From: Panonychus citri
Lineage: Eukaryota; Arthropoda; Arachnida; Trombidiformes; Tetranychidae
Direction: 5' to 3'
DNA length: 64,000 nt
Assembly: GCF_014898815.1 (NCBI RefSeq)
Contig: NW_026515473.1
Coordinates: forward strand, 682,001 to 746,000
Shown: positions 37,687-49,508 of the stretch, in pieces
How positions within the stretch are numbered: position 1 is the stretch's first letter
How the letters are laid out: every line of letters starts with the position of its first letter
Made by a program: the position numbers and the translations under genes
The notes under the pieces: generated by a model
Seen by the model: only the letters and a program-made list of their open reading frames with translations
The model's database searches: none
Told to the model about the DNA's origin: nothing

Positions 37687-38718
37687 AATTATGTAAATTG
37701 AATTAACGATTAATCAAATTAATCAATAAGAAAAATGAATCAACAATAAAAGGCAAATAAATCACAACATAGTTACTGAAATATTCATTGAGTAATAAGC
37801 AAAAATCACGTAAACGAATTTGATATTTACCGTTTTCAATTTCGACAACAATTAAACTCGAAAACCGGAAAAAGGGAACAGTTAATTCAATGAAATAGTA
37901 TTGAAATTGTTTAATTGAATGAATAATTAACCAATTTAAAGAAATAGAAACAACAATTTAACTGATTGTTGTTGACTTGTTGTCTTCAAGTAAGATAATC
38001 AAAACTCAATCAACAGACAGTCTCAATTATTTTACTTTCTTTTCTTTCTCCCTCTTGTGATAATAGATTAATACAAAATCAGTAAACAAATTAACGTAAT
38101 TTAATTGTAATTAACTTTTTCTCTTTTCTTTTCTAAATTAAAATCGTTAATCGTTAACCTTTTCCCTCAAACATTAACTTGAACAATCAACAAATTACCA
38201 TGAAATCTAAATCTCTTTCTAAAGGTTAAACAACAATGATATCGAATTGATTCATTATCACCAATTAATCATTGCAATTAAAATTTCAAAAGAAACATAA
38301 TTAACTCAAGATTATTTGGATTCCATCTCAGCCTTAATTGTCTTAATTGTTAATTTCTGTTACGTTTGAATTTTTCTACTTTCGACCAATTAACTTCAAT
38401 TCTTTTCGATTCTTGAGAGAATTTAATTATTAATGGAATTAGCATTGGTCGATTAATTAGTTTGATTAATTTTTCTTAGTTTTTCATTTAATTCAATTTG
38501 TAAATAAAAAAAGAAAAATAATTAACTAAATTATTTGAGAAAATTAATTTTTCTCTCCAGTTCAAAATTCGCGGTTCAAAGTGAATCGATCCATCGATTG
38601 GATGAATTTTTGTTCACATTAAATTGTCCTTGTTACTTTTGGGTTCTGATTTTCATCCTCTTATTGTGATTGTTTTGTTTTTTTCTTCCGGTGATTAATT
38701 AATTGTTAATATTTAATT
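37687..38718. promoter_or_regulatory. Divergent intergenic region RpiA / beta-MPP
   Basis: About 1 kb of AT-rich DNA between two divergent start codons. No specific factor site recognised. The sequence just before the MPP ATG is pyrimidine-rich (38640-38690). Confidence 0.4.
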
Positions 38719-40374
38719 ATGTCGTCTACCATTTTACGAAATGCTCCAAGGTTAATCCAAACTTTGAGTAAAAATAATCAAATTCAACGGTTTGGATTGA
38801 AAAACCGTAAAATTTCTGCTGTTCCGACTCGTGAGATTTTGGTTAACTATCCAGAAACCAGAGTCACCGAATTGTCTAATGGTATTAGGGTAGCAACGGA
38901 AAATTCTGGCCTCAAAACTGCCACCATTGGTGTTTGGATTGATGCTGGATCAAGATATGAAACACCGGAGACTAATGGAGTTGCCCATTACCTTGAACAT
39001 ATGGCCTTTAAGGGCACAAATAAACGTAGTCAAACCGATTTAGGTTAGTTAATCTCTTTTACTTGTTTAACTATATTCTACACTTAATTCTAATCGATTC
39101 TCATTAATTTGGTTCTTTTTTTTTTGTTCTTTCTCACTCTCTTACTTACCTGTGTTACCATGATTAGAATTGGAAGTTGAAAATATGGGAGCTCATCTTA
39201 ATGCTTACACATCTAGGGAGCAGACTGTCTATTATGCCAAATGTTTATCTAAAGATGCTCCTCATGCTCTTGAAATTATTTCAGATATTCTTCAAAATTC
39301 CAAATTGGGAGAAGCTGAAATTGAACGGGAAAGATCAGTAATCCTTCGTGAGATGCAAGAGGTTGAGTCAAATATGCAAGAAGTTGTATTTGACCATTTA
39401 CATGCCAATGCTTACCAAGGAACTCCTCTTGGTATGACTATTCTTGGACCCACTGAAAACATTAAGAAAATCAACCGACAAGACTTGTTAAATTACATCG
39501 AAGGAAATTACAAAGGTCCTCGAATGGTTATCGCTGGAGCTGGTGGAGTTGATCACGATGAATTAGTCAAATTGGCTGAGAAATATTTCGCCAATGTCAA
39601 GGTGACTTATGATGGTGTTAAAATACCAGAAATAAACAATTGCCGATTCACTGGAAGTGATTTCAGAATAAGAGATGATGATATGCCATTCGTTTATGGA
39701 GCTTTCGCCGTTGAAGGTGCTGGTTGGGATAATCCTGATAACATCCCTCTTATGGTTGCAAACACCGTAAGTATTATCTCTCATTAATCATATTCTTTTA
39801 CATCTTGATTTCATCTTTTTCTCTATAAATTTTTAAATTTTCATTTACTTTATTTTAGATTCTTGGTTCTTATGATCGATCTCAAGGTGGCGGAAATTCA
39901 GTTACATCTCGTTTAGCTCAACTTTCAGCTGAAAAAAATTTGTGTGCATCTTATCAATCATTTAATACTTGTTACAAAGATACAGGTCTATGGGGTGTTT
40001 ACTTTGTTTGTGATCGACTTGTTATAAACGAGTTCATTGAAGAGATGTGTAAAAGTTTTGATCTTTTATCATCAGCAGTCAAAGAATCAGATGTTACTCG
40101 GGCTAAGAATATGTTAAAGACAAACATGTTACTTCAATTGGATGGTACTACTCCCATTTGTGAAGATATTGGTCGACAAATGTTATGTTATGGCCGAAGA
40201 ATACCAATCGCTGAAATGGAAGAGCGAATCAATTCAATCACCGCATCGGACGTAAAAAAGGCAATGCAAACCTACGTTTATGATCAAGATCCTTCAGTAG
40301 TCGCTATTGGACCTGTCGAAAGTCTAGTTGATAATACACTTTACAGAGGATGGATGTCATTCTGGAGGTTCTAA
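38719..40374 (+). CDS. PMPCB: Mitochondrial processing peptidase beta subunit
   Basis: Catalytic subunit of the matrix protease that removes presequences. Exons: 38719-39043, 39168-39766, 39859-40374; total 479 residues. It starts with a mitochondrial presequence ([18 protein letters not shown], basic, no acidic residues). The inverzincin motif HxxEH is intact in [14 protein letters not shown], and the downstream glutamate region follows ([20 protein letters not shown]). Intact zinc ligands support beta-MPP over an inactive complex III core protein. The glycine-rich block [18 protein letters not shown] and [16 protein letters not shown] match the C-terminal M16 domain. AATAAA lies about 95 bases past the stop (40469-40474). 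Confidence 0.95.
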
Positions 40375-40778
40375 GATTGTTGAATCTTGAAAGTCCATAA
40401 TTTAGATTTAATTGTACAAACCAGCAAACAGCAAATTAACAAAGTCATGATGGTGAATCGTTAAAATGAATAAACAAAAATTCATTCTTAATTTAACCCT
40501 TACCAAAATGTCAACAAATCTATTTAAATCAACTAACTTAGAAAACTTTTAACCATCCAAATCCAATCTCGCTCTCTTTTTCGATCGATAGTAAAACTCA
40601 AACAATTAAGTTAATTCTCTGATTCCAATTTAATTGCAAGGAAAATTCGATTAAATTTCTCAACGGTCCCCAATTGGTAACATTGCTAAGCAGAAAATTT
40701 TGTTTCCATTTAAAAAGTAAATAGAATCTTTAATTTGGTTTAGTTGATTGTCCAAGGAAAATTTTTTCAATTGTCAAA
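40375..40778. other. Intergenic region beta-MPP / PSMG1-like
   Basis: 404 bases. Contains the beta-MPP polyadenylation signal and the upstream region of the next gene. No other feature. Confidence 0.5.
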
Positions 40779-41507
40779 ATGAATTTTTTCTTCGGTGATA
40801 TTAAGGAGCCAACATCTCGAGCCGTCGATTTAGATGATGAAGAAGACGATGATACTTATGAATCTTCTTGTAAAACCCTTTCATCTTTTACCTTGACGTT
40901 TGAAGAGTTTAATCCAAAACCGGAGATTAAAACTGAAGAGATTAAAATGATCTTCATCACTTTTGGTCATCCATCTAAATCTCAAGTAATCACTGATGGA
41001 CTATTCGGATCATTGGTACTTAGAAAAACACCCGATTCAGAGTTACAGGAGGTGATCGGACGATTGTATAAGATCAATGAATCAATTGTTTGTTTCCAAA
41101 TCAACCAAAGAGTTTTATCAGTTAATTCTTGGCTTGTAACCCATTTGATGACCAAATGTATCAACCAATTTGGAACCTTATTACCAAAGGATGTTTACTT
41201 TGTCATAATTGCTCGAGAAGCAAATAGAACTGATTACATTCAATTCATTGAGAACAAGATTGGATCACCTGATAGTGTATTGGAAAGATTATTTCAAAAG
41301 AAAGTTATATCACCCGATATGATTACCGATTTCATTGAATCACATTTACTTGAGATTCTAACAATTACCCAAACTCCTTGTGCTTTGTTAAAATTGCCCG
41401 TTCACAATACAACCAAATTACTCGGACGAACCTATCCAAGTCCACTTTGGAATAATTTGATTGCTCAAAGCAAATACTTAACAGCTCCAAGTTTATTATA
41501 TTCCTAA
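40779..41507 (+). CDS. PSMG1: Proteasome assembly chaperone 1-like protein
   Basis: PSMG1 (PAC1) pairs with PSMG2 to scaffold the 20S alpha ring. The single-exon 242-residue product begins MNFFFGDIKEPTSRAVDLDDEEDDD, which parallels the human PAC1 start (FFGEV...AP.RA...DEEEEE) in order and composition. Its C-terminal third (TPCALLKLPVHNTTKLLG, then LWNNLIAQSKYL) fits the PAC1 tail with a hydrophobic strand, a small loop and a final short Tyr-containing tail (SLLYS). No enzyme motif is present. Similarity in the middle is weak by eye, so a profile search against the PAC1 family would settle it. The next gene starts 1.2 kb downstream on the same strand. Confidence 0.6.
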   Translation: MNFFFGDIKEPTSRAVDLDDEEDDDTYESSCKTLSSFTLTFEEFNPKPEIKTEEIKMIFITFGHPSKSQVITDGLFGSLVLRKTPDSELQEVIGRLYKINESIVCFQINQRVLSVNSWLVTHLMTKCINQFGTLLPKDVYFVIIAREANRTDYIQFIENKIGSPDSVLERLFQKKVISPDMITDFIESHLLEILTITQTPCALLKLPVHNTTKLLGRTYPSPLWNNLIAQSKYLTAPSLLYS

Positions 41508-42738
41508 AGCAAATTAATTGCTCATGAAAGAATCACAATCAACATGAATGTATTAATAGTTAATTAACTAACAAAGAGCTACAATCATCAAGATTAAAAG
41601 GATTTTCACTTTTCACTTTTCTCTTTTCAAAATCAAAATCATTTTCTTTTTCAGTTGGATTGATAGAAAAACAGGAAAACGATTCAATTAATTGTTCACA
41701 ATTAACAATTAATGATTGTGATTAAAAACCGATTTTCCGATTATCGATGATGACGCAATAATCCACAGCAATATCGATATTTAAGCGAAACAAAAAAAGA
41801 CAGAGAAAAGAGAAAGAGAACCAAAATTTTGGTCTAAAAGCTTTTGTTTACTTTTTTGTTTACTCTTCTCTTTTTAACAAATTAATTAATTAAGTAAATC
41901 AATTTGATTCTATTCTCAATTGATTTACATAACCATTTTTTCCATTAATTTATTACCCATTTGGTTTTCAACCGATTCACCTAAATTGGCCTAAATCAGG
42001 TAAGTTAATTAATTACAAATTCTAATCCCTTTTGTTTACTATTTTCTAACCAAAACATTTTCTCATTTCCATTTTTACATAGGTTTGTTGTTGGATAGTG
42101 TTTATTGTTTGAATCTATTTTTTTAATCACAATTATCACCAACTTGTTAATCAGCTTATACATAAATCTGCTAATCTTAATTGGTCACAATCATTGCGAT
42201 CTAAGTTGATCTTTTTGTTATCGTTTTAATGGAGAGTCCATTCAACGCGCTTTTTGTATTGTTCAATATCACATTGTTTCACTTTTAGAGAATCAGTTTT
42301 TTTTTTGTTTGGATTGTCCGAATTGGTGACTCATTCCTAGTGTCCAGTTGTATCTGATTATGACCACTTAAAGAGCTACTATGTCTTATAGTCCGATAGT
42401 CAATTACTACCCTGATACTAATCTTATGAGTGTCCATCATTCAAGTTTTTATTATCACTCTTTAACTACCCAATTGAATCAATTAGCTTTATTAATTTGG
42501 GAAACCAACTCATTTACTCACTGACCCAGTTAAGTAAGTGATTTGATTACCATTTGGTTGATCAATTGATTGAATATTTGTTTCATGTTAACCTCTTTTC
42601 CATTTTCATATTTCCGATTGAAATGAGATCATTTTGTTTATCGATATTATGACAAAATCACTTGAGTGTTTCTTTGATTCTGATACATTTTTCTCGCTCT
42701 CTTTTTTTTTTGTTTTCAGAATTTAAATTGTTCACCAA
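41508..42738. other. Intergenic/5' UTR region upstream of DCAF4 with a probable 5' UTR intron
   Basis: A strong donor (AAATCAG|GTAAGT, GT at 42000-42001) and an acceptor preceded by a long T-tract (TTTTCAG at 42713-42719) flank a likely 5' UTR intron of DCAF4, spliced 19 bases before its ATG. No coding ORF in the interval. Confidence 0.5.
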
Positions 42739-44121
42739 ATGAACATGTCGAAAAACAATAGTATGCAAATAGATGGATTCTATTATGATCCAGTTAAAAA
42801 ACGCCATTTTCGAATCTTGGAAGGAGATAAATATCATCCTCATCTAAATAATTGTTCGTCAACACCATCAATTCCTTCACCTAGGAACGTTTGTTCACAA
42901 TTAACTCGTTTAAATATGTTGGATTCTTCTGGTCTAAATGTCCAAGAGTGTCTTCTCTCCGGACGTTTTGCTCAAATGAAATGTGAACAATCAAAACAAT
43001 TGGAAATCTATGATTACAAAGGAGTCCAAATGAAAGGTGCCAATTGTCATTATCTTATTGGTGAAGCGTCAACCGATTCACTTTTCGGTGTTTGGAATTC
43101 AACTGACGGAAATGGTTCCGTTATCCATCACATCAAAGTATCAAATTTCAAAGATAATCCTAAATGTACCATAATCAATGCGTTTCCAAGAGGTACAAAG
43201 GTTGAAGATTTGTGTATGGTACAAATAACCGATTCCCCATATTCAGCTGTCATGTGTTTAACTAACCATTGTAAACGAGATCTTTCAACATTCTCATCAT
43301 GTAATATACAATATATCGATAATAGTGACCTTACTGGTGCCCGTCGACAAGTTCAAGATTGGAGTCGTAACTATGAAATACGAGAACCATCATTTAGCTG
43401 TTGTCCCTATACTCATAATACTTTAGCGATTGGAAGTGAGAATCATATCCGTTTATTTACACCAAATCAACCATGTAACGATCATAATCAATTAGTTCTC
43501 AAAGGAAAGGCCACTTCTCTCGTCTTCTCGTTAGATGGTAAACGTTTATATTCTGGAACCAATTATGGACATTTAATCTCATTCGATGTAACAAGTAAAA
43601 AGCAAATCGATGATTGTGACCTGAAATCTAAAACAATCGCCTATCTTTATCCACTTAAGAATGACAATCAACTGATTGTCTCCTGTCATGATAGTAAACT
43701 TTTCCTTACCGATCGACGAAACTCAAAGGAACCAATTTTCTCATTTTCCAATCACGTAAATGATTGTAAAAAGATTCCAATTAGTGTTGATGAATCAGTT
43801 GATGTTGTTTGCTCTTCTGGTCAAGATTATAAAATACGATTCTGGTCACTTCGATCTGGTAAACTTTTACATGAGATTGAACCACCATCCGAACAGTTTA
43901 AAATTAATAACAATCCATCAGCTGATTCACCGACAATGGTTCATTCATGGTATTCAAATTCATGGAAAAGTTTAAACGGTCAACCCTTACCAATGGTATT
44001 CTCATGTATCAAAGATACAATTAAAGTTCACCGTCAATCAAGCAACGAAATTAACAATTTCCACAGTGGAGAAATTAAAAATCTAAATGAAGAAAATACA
44101 TCTTCTTCTAATGATTCTTAA
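42739..44121 (+). CDS. DCAF4: DDB1- and CUL4-associated factor 4-like WD-repeat protein
   Basis: WD-repeat substrate receptor candidate for CRL4 ubiquitin ligases. It is 460 residues with a single coding exon. Near the N-terminus, DGFYYDPVKKRHFRIL matches the DCAF4 hallmark (GFYFDPEKKRYFRLLPG in human). The body contains degenerate beta-propeller repeats (for example LVFSLDGKRLYSGTNYGHLI, VVCSSGQDYKIRFWSLRSG). An acceptor just upstream (exon start 42720) suggests an untranslated first exon. AATAAA occurs at 44293 and 44396. The tail is Ser/Asn/Glu-rich. The family assignment rests mainly on the N-terminal motif. Confidence 0.8.
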   Translation: MNMSKNNSMQIDGFYYDPVKKRHFRILEGDKYHPHLNNCSSTPSIPSPRNVCSQLTRLNMLDSSGLNVQECLLSGRFAQMKCEQSKQLEIYDYKGVQMKGANCHYLIGEASTDSLFGVWNSTDGNGSVIHHIKVSNFKDNPKCTIINAFPRGTKVEDLCMVQITDSPYSAVMCLTNHCKRDLSTFSSCNIQYIDNSDLTGARRQVQDWSRNYEIREPSFSCCPYTHNTLAIGSENHIRLFTPNQPCNDHNQLVLKGKATSLVFSLDGKRLYSGTNYGHLISFDVTSKKQIDDCDLKSKTIAYLYPLKNDNQLIVSCHDSKLFLTDRRNSKEPIFSFSNHVNDCKKIPISVDESVDVVCSSGQDYKIRFWSLRSGKLLHEIEPPSEQFKINNNPSADSPTMVHSWYSNSWKSLNGQPLPMVFSCIKDTIKVHRQSSNEINNFHSGEIKNLNEENTSSSNDS

Positions 44122-44718
44122 TTCTATTCTCAAATATTGATCATCTCAACCATAATTAATCTCGAATCTGTGAATACATGAAACAAACCAAACTTTTTGT
44201 ATAAAAATGAACGCGATCAATTTTTACACGAAAGAAAAACCAAAACTGTAAATGACAATTAGAATAATCAAAAGTTAACCAATTGAGAGTTTAATAAATT
44301 CACTGTTTCCATAAACAACAATTAGCATGGAAAACAAATCAAAGTTGAACAACTAACTTTCCAAAAAAAAAAAGTATTAAAGCCGAGGGACTTTTAATAA
44401 ATTTCGATTAACATCAATTCTTGTTTATGGTTTTTTCTTCCTATTTGTTGTTTACTTTTGTTTACATTGTTTTCACTTGTTTACCAATCAGTTAATTCCA
44501 ATTAAAGTAAATTGTTACCACTAATTAATCGTCAATTGTATCAATTGATTTGCTCTTGTAAATGTAAATTGTGACAGTTTGTTAATCTAATCAGATTTAC
44601 TGTTGATTGTTTCTTGTCCATTGGATAGAATCCACAATCTATTGTTGTCATATTGTTTCTCATTGATAAACTAATTGTTCTAATTAATTATCTATTTTGG
44701 ACCAATCCAAGTCCGAAA
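44122..44718. other. Intergenic region DCAF4 / NTMT1
   Basis: AT-rich. Holds DCAF4 polyadenylation signals and the NTMT1 5' region. The NTMT1 frame is open upstream of its ATG (from about 44653) but without another ATG. Confidence 0.5.
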
Positions 44719-45545
44719 ATGTTCATTAATGGTTGTAAAGTGGATAAAGATTTCTATCAAAATGGTGCCAAGTATTGGAAGAATGTGGATCCCACCGTGG
44801 ACGGGATGCTCGGTGGTTTCGCTCACATCTCATCGATTGATATAAAGGGTTCCAAGAGATTTTTGAGTCAATTCATTGAGCCTTTACAATCACCGAATAA
44901 GAAAAAGAAAGGTAACAATTAGTCTACCTGATTGGACAGTTAATCAAATTGTATTTTCTTTTCTAACTTTTAGTAATCAAGAACGATTATCAAGTGCCCG
45001 TTGAAAATGAGAGACGGGCTTTGGATTGTGGTGCTGGGATTGGAAGGGTTACCAAAAATTTATTGCTCGATTATTTTCACAAAGTTGATCTTCTTGATGT
45101 TAATCAATCGTTTCTCAATGAGGCTCGTCAACATATTGGTCCAGATATTTACGATCAAAGAATCGGTCAAGCGTTTTGTTCATCGCTACATCAATTTAAT
45201 CCTTCAGATGATTTAAAGTATGATCTCATTTGGTGCCAATGGGTAACTGGACATTTAACTGATGACCATTTAGTTGACTTTCTTCATAAATGTCAACAAA
45301 TTTTAAAACCTGATGGGTTAATTATAATCAAGGATAATCATACATCTTCCGATCAAATTGATGATGATATGAATGATAGTTCAGTTACCAGGCCACATTG
45401 GTTATATTTGGACCTTTTCATCAAAAGTGGACTTAAATTGGTGTGTGAAAAGCGTCAATATCAATTTCCAAAAGGTTTATATCCCGTTAAAATGTACGCG
45501 TTGAAATCTTGTCCCAGTGAACAATTAATTAGCCAGAAAAATTAA
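44719..45545 (+). CDS. NTMT1: Alpha-N-terminal protein methyltransferase 1
   Basis: SAM-dependent enzyme that methylates the alpha-amino group of proteins starting (Met)-X-Pro-Lys, such as RCC1 and histone variants. Exons: 44719-44911 and 44974-45545; phase 1 join, 254 residues. Substrate-side block: YWKNVDPTVDGMLGG followed by FAHISSIDIKGSKRFL, nearly identical to human. SAM motif I: LDCGAGIGRVTK (residues 81-92). Acidic motif II: VDLLDVNQSFL. Then DLIWCQWVTGHLTDDHLVDF, LKPDGLIIIKDN and DDDMNDSSVTR. All catalytic-family landmarks are intact. A lysine-rich KKKK lies at the exon junction. Only 256 bases separate its stop from the convergent P450 stop. Confidence 0.96.
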
Positions 45546-45801
45546 AAACTAATTGAATTAACAGATGACCGACTGAATGAAAACATGACCATTGATAAAA
45601 TTTTTGTTCACAAAATCAAACTTGAAAATGATTCAAAGTAAATTCTAATTGTTGTGAATCAATTGATTTATTTGTAAAATCATCAAATATTTTTACAATT
45701 TAAATGTCATTTAATTGCTTAGCGAACTATTTAATTGTTGTAAATATCGATAAAAAAATTCTGGTCTCTTGTTAGCTTGTTGATTGATCGAGTATTGAAG
45801 T

Positions 45802-47283
45802 TTAACAATCGGCGTTAATTTCTGTAAAGATCAATTTAACGGGATCTTTGATGAACCGGGTGAACATATAGTTACCTTTCAATGAAATTTCACCTTCAGA
45901 TGCTGATTTAATATTGAAATTCTGAACAATGTTAACCAAATAGAGAAACAGTTGAAGATTCGCAAAACTTTCCCCTGGACAAACGCGTTTACCTCCACTG
46001 AAAGTTAGCAAATATGGAGGTTTAATTGCTTTGGATTGATCTTCATTAAGAAATCGTTTTGGGTCAAATTTCTCGGGGTCGGGGTAAAGATTTTCATCTC
46101 GATGAACTGACCAAAAATTGAACAAAACAACAGCGTCTTCAGGAATTGTCATTCCAGTGATAATCGTTTCTTTAGTTGTCCTTCGAGGTAAATTGATCGG
46201 TACTATTGACGAGTACCTTTGAGCCTCATAAATAAAGGCCATTGTGTAGGGCATCAGTTGACGATCAATATTGTCGGGTGACCTTTCCCTTCCCAGAACT
46301 TGATAAATTTCCTCTCGAATTTTGTCCTGAAACTCTGGCTGAGCAACAAGAATTTGCATCATCCATTCAAGGGTGAAACGAATCGTATCTGAACCAGCAG
46401 AGTAAAAGGTCAATGCGTTTCGTTTCAACGTCTTTATCGTAAAGGTCGTTTCGTTATCGTCTGAACGTTTCTTCATCTCTTGTAAAAATCCGTCAACATA
46501 ATCAACAATTTCCTCATCACTCTGTTGATGCTGATCGATCTCATCGGAGATACACTTTTCGATAGCGGCCAAAGCATCAAGAATCTTTTTGAAGAACAGA
46601 AATTTGAATCGTAAAATTAACTTCGCAAGCCAAGGCATGTACACAACTCCATTGATAAAACTACCAGAGACCTGAAGTTTACGGAAATTACTTTCGAGTT
46701 CAATGTTTCGAGGATCATCGTAATCGAATTTATGTCCAAACAAAAGAGTCGATATATTGTTCGGTACACTAGTTGACAGTAATTCGCCAGCATCAAGAGG
46801 TTTACCTGTTTCTTTTTTAATCTTCTCAATGAAACAATTAATTTCTTCTCTAATTGTTTCCTCCATTTTCGTTTTACCAAGTCCAACATTTCGTAAAGTA
46901 GTCAAGGTCACTCTTCGTTGTTCTCTCCATTTATCACCAGACATTTCAGCAATTGATTGATCACCAACAATAGTGAAATAATCTTCATTTGGACGAGCTA
47001 ATAGATTATCATCAGCAAATGCTTCCTTAATTGCTGTCCAACCATTAATCACGACAACATTGAAACTACCAATTCGAAGACTGAAAACTGGTCCATACTT
47101 TTGGGCCAATTCGGTAAATTGTTTGTGAGTATCTTTCTTAATGAAAGGAAGATAACCAACAATAGGAAAACCCAAAGGTCCAGGAGGAAATCGCCACAAT
47201 CTAATTAGAAATTTAATCAAGTAATTCACAAGAAAAATGGAAAACAAACCAACTATCAATTGATGATTTTCCAGTGGAAACAT
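45802..47283 (-). CDS. Cytochrome P450 (CYP2 clan, possibly CYP392-like)
   Basis: Microsomal heme monooxygenase of 493 residues with an uninterrupted CDS. Landmarks in order: N-terminal membrane anchor (IVGLFSIFLVNYLIKFLI), the proline-rich hinge FPPGPLGFPIVG, C-helix WREQRR, I-helix AGSDTIRF, K-helix ExxR (EAQR), PERF-equivalent FDPKRF, and the heme loop FSGGKRVCPGESFAN with ligand Cys435. These follow the CYP2-clan pattern. In spider mites this clan includes the expanded CYP392 family involved in xenobiotic metabolism; membership here is an inference. The open frame extends 16 codons upstream to a non-ATG codon, so Met at 47283 is taken as start. Confidence 0.93.
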   Translation of the reverse strand: MFPLENHQLIVGLFSIFLVNYLIKFLIRLWRFPPGPLGFPIVGYLPFIKKDTHKQFTELAQKYGPVFSLRIGSFNVVVINGWTAIKEAFADDNLLARPNEDYFTIVGDQSIAEMSGDKWREQRRVTLTTLRNVGLGKTKMEETIREEINCFIEKIKKETGKPLDAGELLSTSVPNNISTLLFGHKFDYDDPRNIELESNFRKLQVSGSFINGVVYMPWLAKLILRFKFLFFKKILDALAAIEKCISDEIDQHQQSDEEIVDYVDGFLQEMKKRSDDNETTFTIKTLKRNALTFYSAGSDTIRFTLEWMMQILVAQPEFQDKIREEIYQVLGRERSPDNIDRQLMPYTMAFIYEAQRYSSIVPINLPRRTTKETIITGMTIPEDAVVLFNFWSVHRDENLYPDPEKFDPKRFLNEDQSKAIKPPYLLTFSGGKRVCPGESFANLQLFLYLVNIVQNFNIKSASEGEISLKGNYMFTRFIKDPVKLIFTEINADC

Positions 47284-47839
47284 TTTCAACAATCTTAAAG
47301 TGAAAATTGATTCGTTTGACAATGAAAACAATCAAATTAACATTCGCAATTAATAACTGGTTATTTCACCATCTTCAAGGTTTCAATGTTGAAATGAATT
47401 CATTCATGATTGAATAACAGAATAAGAATCAGAAGACCAATAGATGTCACTATTAAAGTCTCTTTCTTTCTAGTTTCGTTTTGATTCAACTCTTAATTGA
47501 TATTCTAATTAATTATTAGGATAATTAGAGAGATTTATTGAAAACAAGTTAACAAAGAAAATGATAAAATTTTATCGTTCGTCTCATTTTAGTTCACTGA
47601 CTAATTGCATGTTGATTTTGTCGGGAAAATTTTGACAATTTAAACAATAACAAATTGTGATGAATTAACTCAGTTGATTAATTAAAATATGAATATCACT
47701 TTGAATCATTAAACTTTCAGATAAATATTAAGTAAAAATATTTACATAGAGTTAAGATATTATTACAAAACTTAATTGTAGTAGCTTCTTTTTTTGTTGA
47801 TCAATTAGTTGATTGGATTGATAAATTAAGTTTAACTTT
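47284..47839. other. Intergenic region P450 / DUS1L
   Basis: 556 bases of AT-rich sequence with the P450 promoter and DUS1L 3' UTR, both on the minus strand. No specific site recognised. Confidence 0.5.
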
Positions 47840-49508
47840 CTATTCACAGGTTAAAACAGTTGACGAATTGTTGATTGTTGATTGTTGATTTAAGTTTGTT
47901 GAACGTTCTTTTGTTTTAATTGCTTCTTTTTCCTCGGCCAGTCGTTTCCTTGTTTTGAACATTAGTTTGTGACCTGCAACGAAAAAAAAAACAGAATACC
48001 AACAAATTAGTTGATACAATTTGATAGTAATTTAAGGTTTAAGGTGAAATCTTACCGACACAATCAAGAACTAATTTGAAAACTTTGTTTCGACAGCAAG
48101 TTTTACAGAGATTATAATCACATTTTACTCCTCTTGGATTAGGACAAGAGGTACAAAGAGGTAATTTCCGTCCAGAGGCTTCCTTAGCGGCTTTTTTGGC
48201 CTGAAGACGAGCTTCATTGGCTAATCTTTTAGTCTTAGAGGTTTCCGAGTCATTCTCAATGGGACGTTTCTTACTCGTCTCTTCAGATCCCGTTGGTTTA
48301 TTCAATGGCGGTGATGGACGGAAATGAGGTTGACACAGATAAGGTGGTAAAGGTAAGGTTGTCATTGGAACATGAAAATCTAAATCATCCAATTCAAGTT
48401 TCTCTTGATATCGCTCTTTCATTAATCGGACAAACTCATGAAGCTGAGGGCGAGCACTTGCTTTAGCCAATAAGTGTCTCAAATCAGCGTTTTCCTCAAT
48501 CGACAAGGAGATGTGAAAAAATTTGAATAAATGTCCTCGGACGATTGACAAAACCACTGGATATTGTTCAACTAATTTTAAATATTCTTCGGCCACTTTC
48601 CAAACGGGAGGATGTATTGCACTGAATAGAGCGGGATTATGAAGTACACCTTCGGCCGACATGATACCTTCAACTCCAGTCTCTTTTAAACACCTATTAA
48701 CATCATCGAGACTTTGAATGTTACCATTAGCGATAACGGGAATCTTTACACTTTCCCTGAAACAATGAAAATAAAAAGTCAAAGAAAACAATATTATTCC
48801 CAAATGTATCAGGTCCAAAGTAACCAATTTCTATAACTCTCTTAAGTAAACATACTTAATTGCTTTGATATATTTCCAATTAGCTACTCCAGTTAGAACT
48901 CCTTTCTGCTCCTTGACCCGACCATGGACAGCGATCATGGAGCAACCAGCTTGTTCCAACATTTGAGCATATCGAATTGTCTTGTCAATATCTTGAAATA
49001 TTCTGATTTTACAAGTAACCGGAATAGTCAATTCTTTTGAAACCTTAGAGACTTTATAAGGGGAGAAGAAAGAAAAAGATGAACTTAATTAGTCATTTGT
49101 TGGAATATAATTGACAAGTGATTTACTCATAGATTTAAGGAGATCCCATTCATCTTCAAGAAATGCACCATAATGACCTCTCTTTGCAATCGTTTGTGGA
49201 CAACCTAAATTAAGATCAACAGCATCACAATAAGGTTCAACTAATTTAGCTGCTTCCAGAAAGGTATCCGGATCATTGGCACAAAATTGTACAATTAAAG
49301 GTCGATCATTTTCACAATTGACAAAATTTTCTTTACGATATTTTGGATCCTTAACAAAAATACCGGCATGAAACATTGGAGTATAACATAACTGAGCTTC
49401 ATATGAACGGCACAGTAAACGAAACGGAAGTTCACTTTGATCGACCATTGGACCGACAATGAATTTTGGTGAATTTAAACTTTTAGACCAAAAGTTGTCC
49501 ACCATCAT
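47840..49508 (-). CDS. DUS1L: tRNA-dihydrouridine synthase 1-like
   Basis: FMN-dependent reductase forming dihydrouridine at positions 16/17 of cytoplasmic tRNA. Minus-strand exons: 49127-49508, 48856-49051, 48056-48756, 47840-47973. Phases 1, 2 and 1 join cleanly into 470 residues. Family blocks: [41 protein letters not shown], the catalytic-Cys loop [20 protein letters not shown], then [31 protein letters not shown], and [17 protein letters not shown] with [14 protein letters not shown]. After the Dus domain come a basic linker and a Cys-rich C-terminal module ([21 protein letters not shown]) like human DUS1L. An NRF1-type palindrome lies about 95 bases upstream of the ATG. Confidence 0.95.

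Noticed and set aside
49111..49130. DUS1L exon 1 ending later, at GTCAAT
   Set aside because: The GTAAAT donor at 49125-49126 joins in phase with the acceptor at 49052-49053 and reproduces the family sequence across the junction; the GTCAAT option does not.
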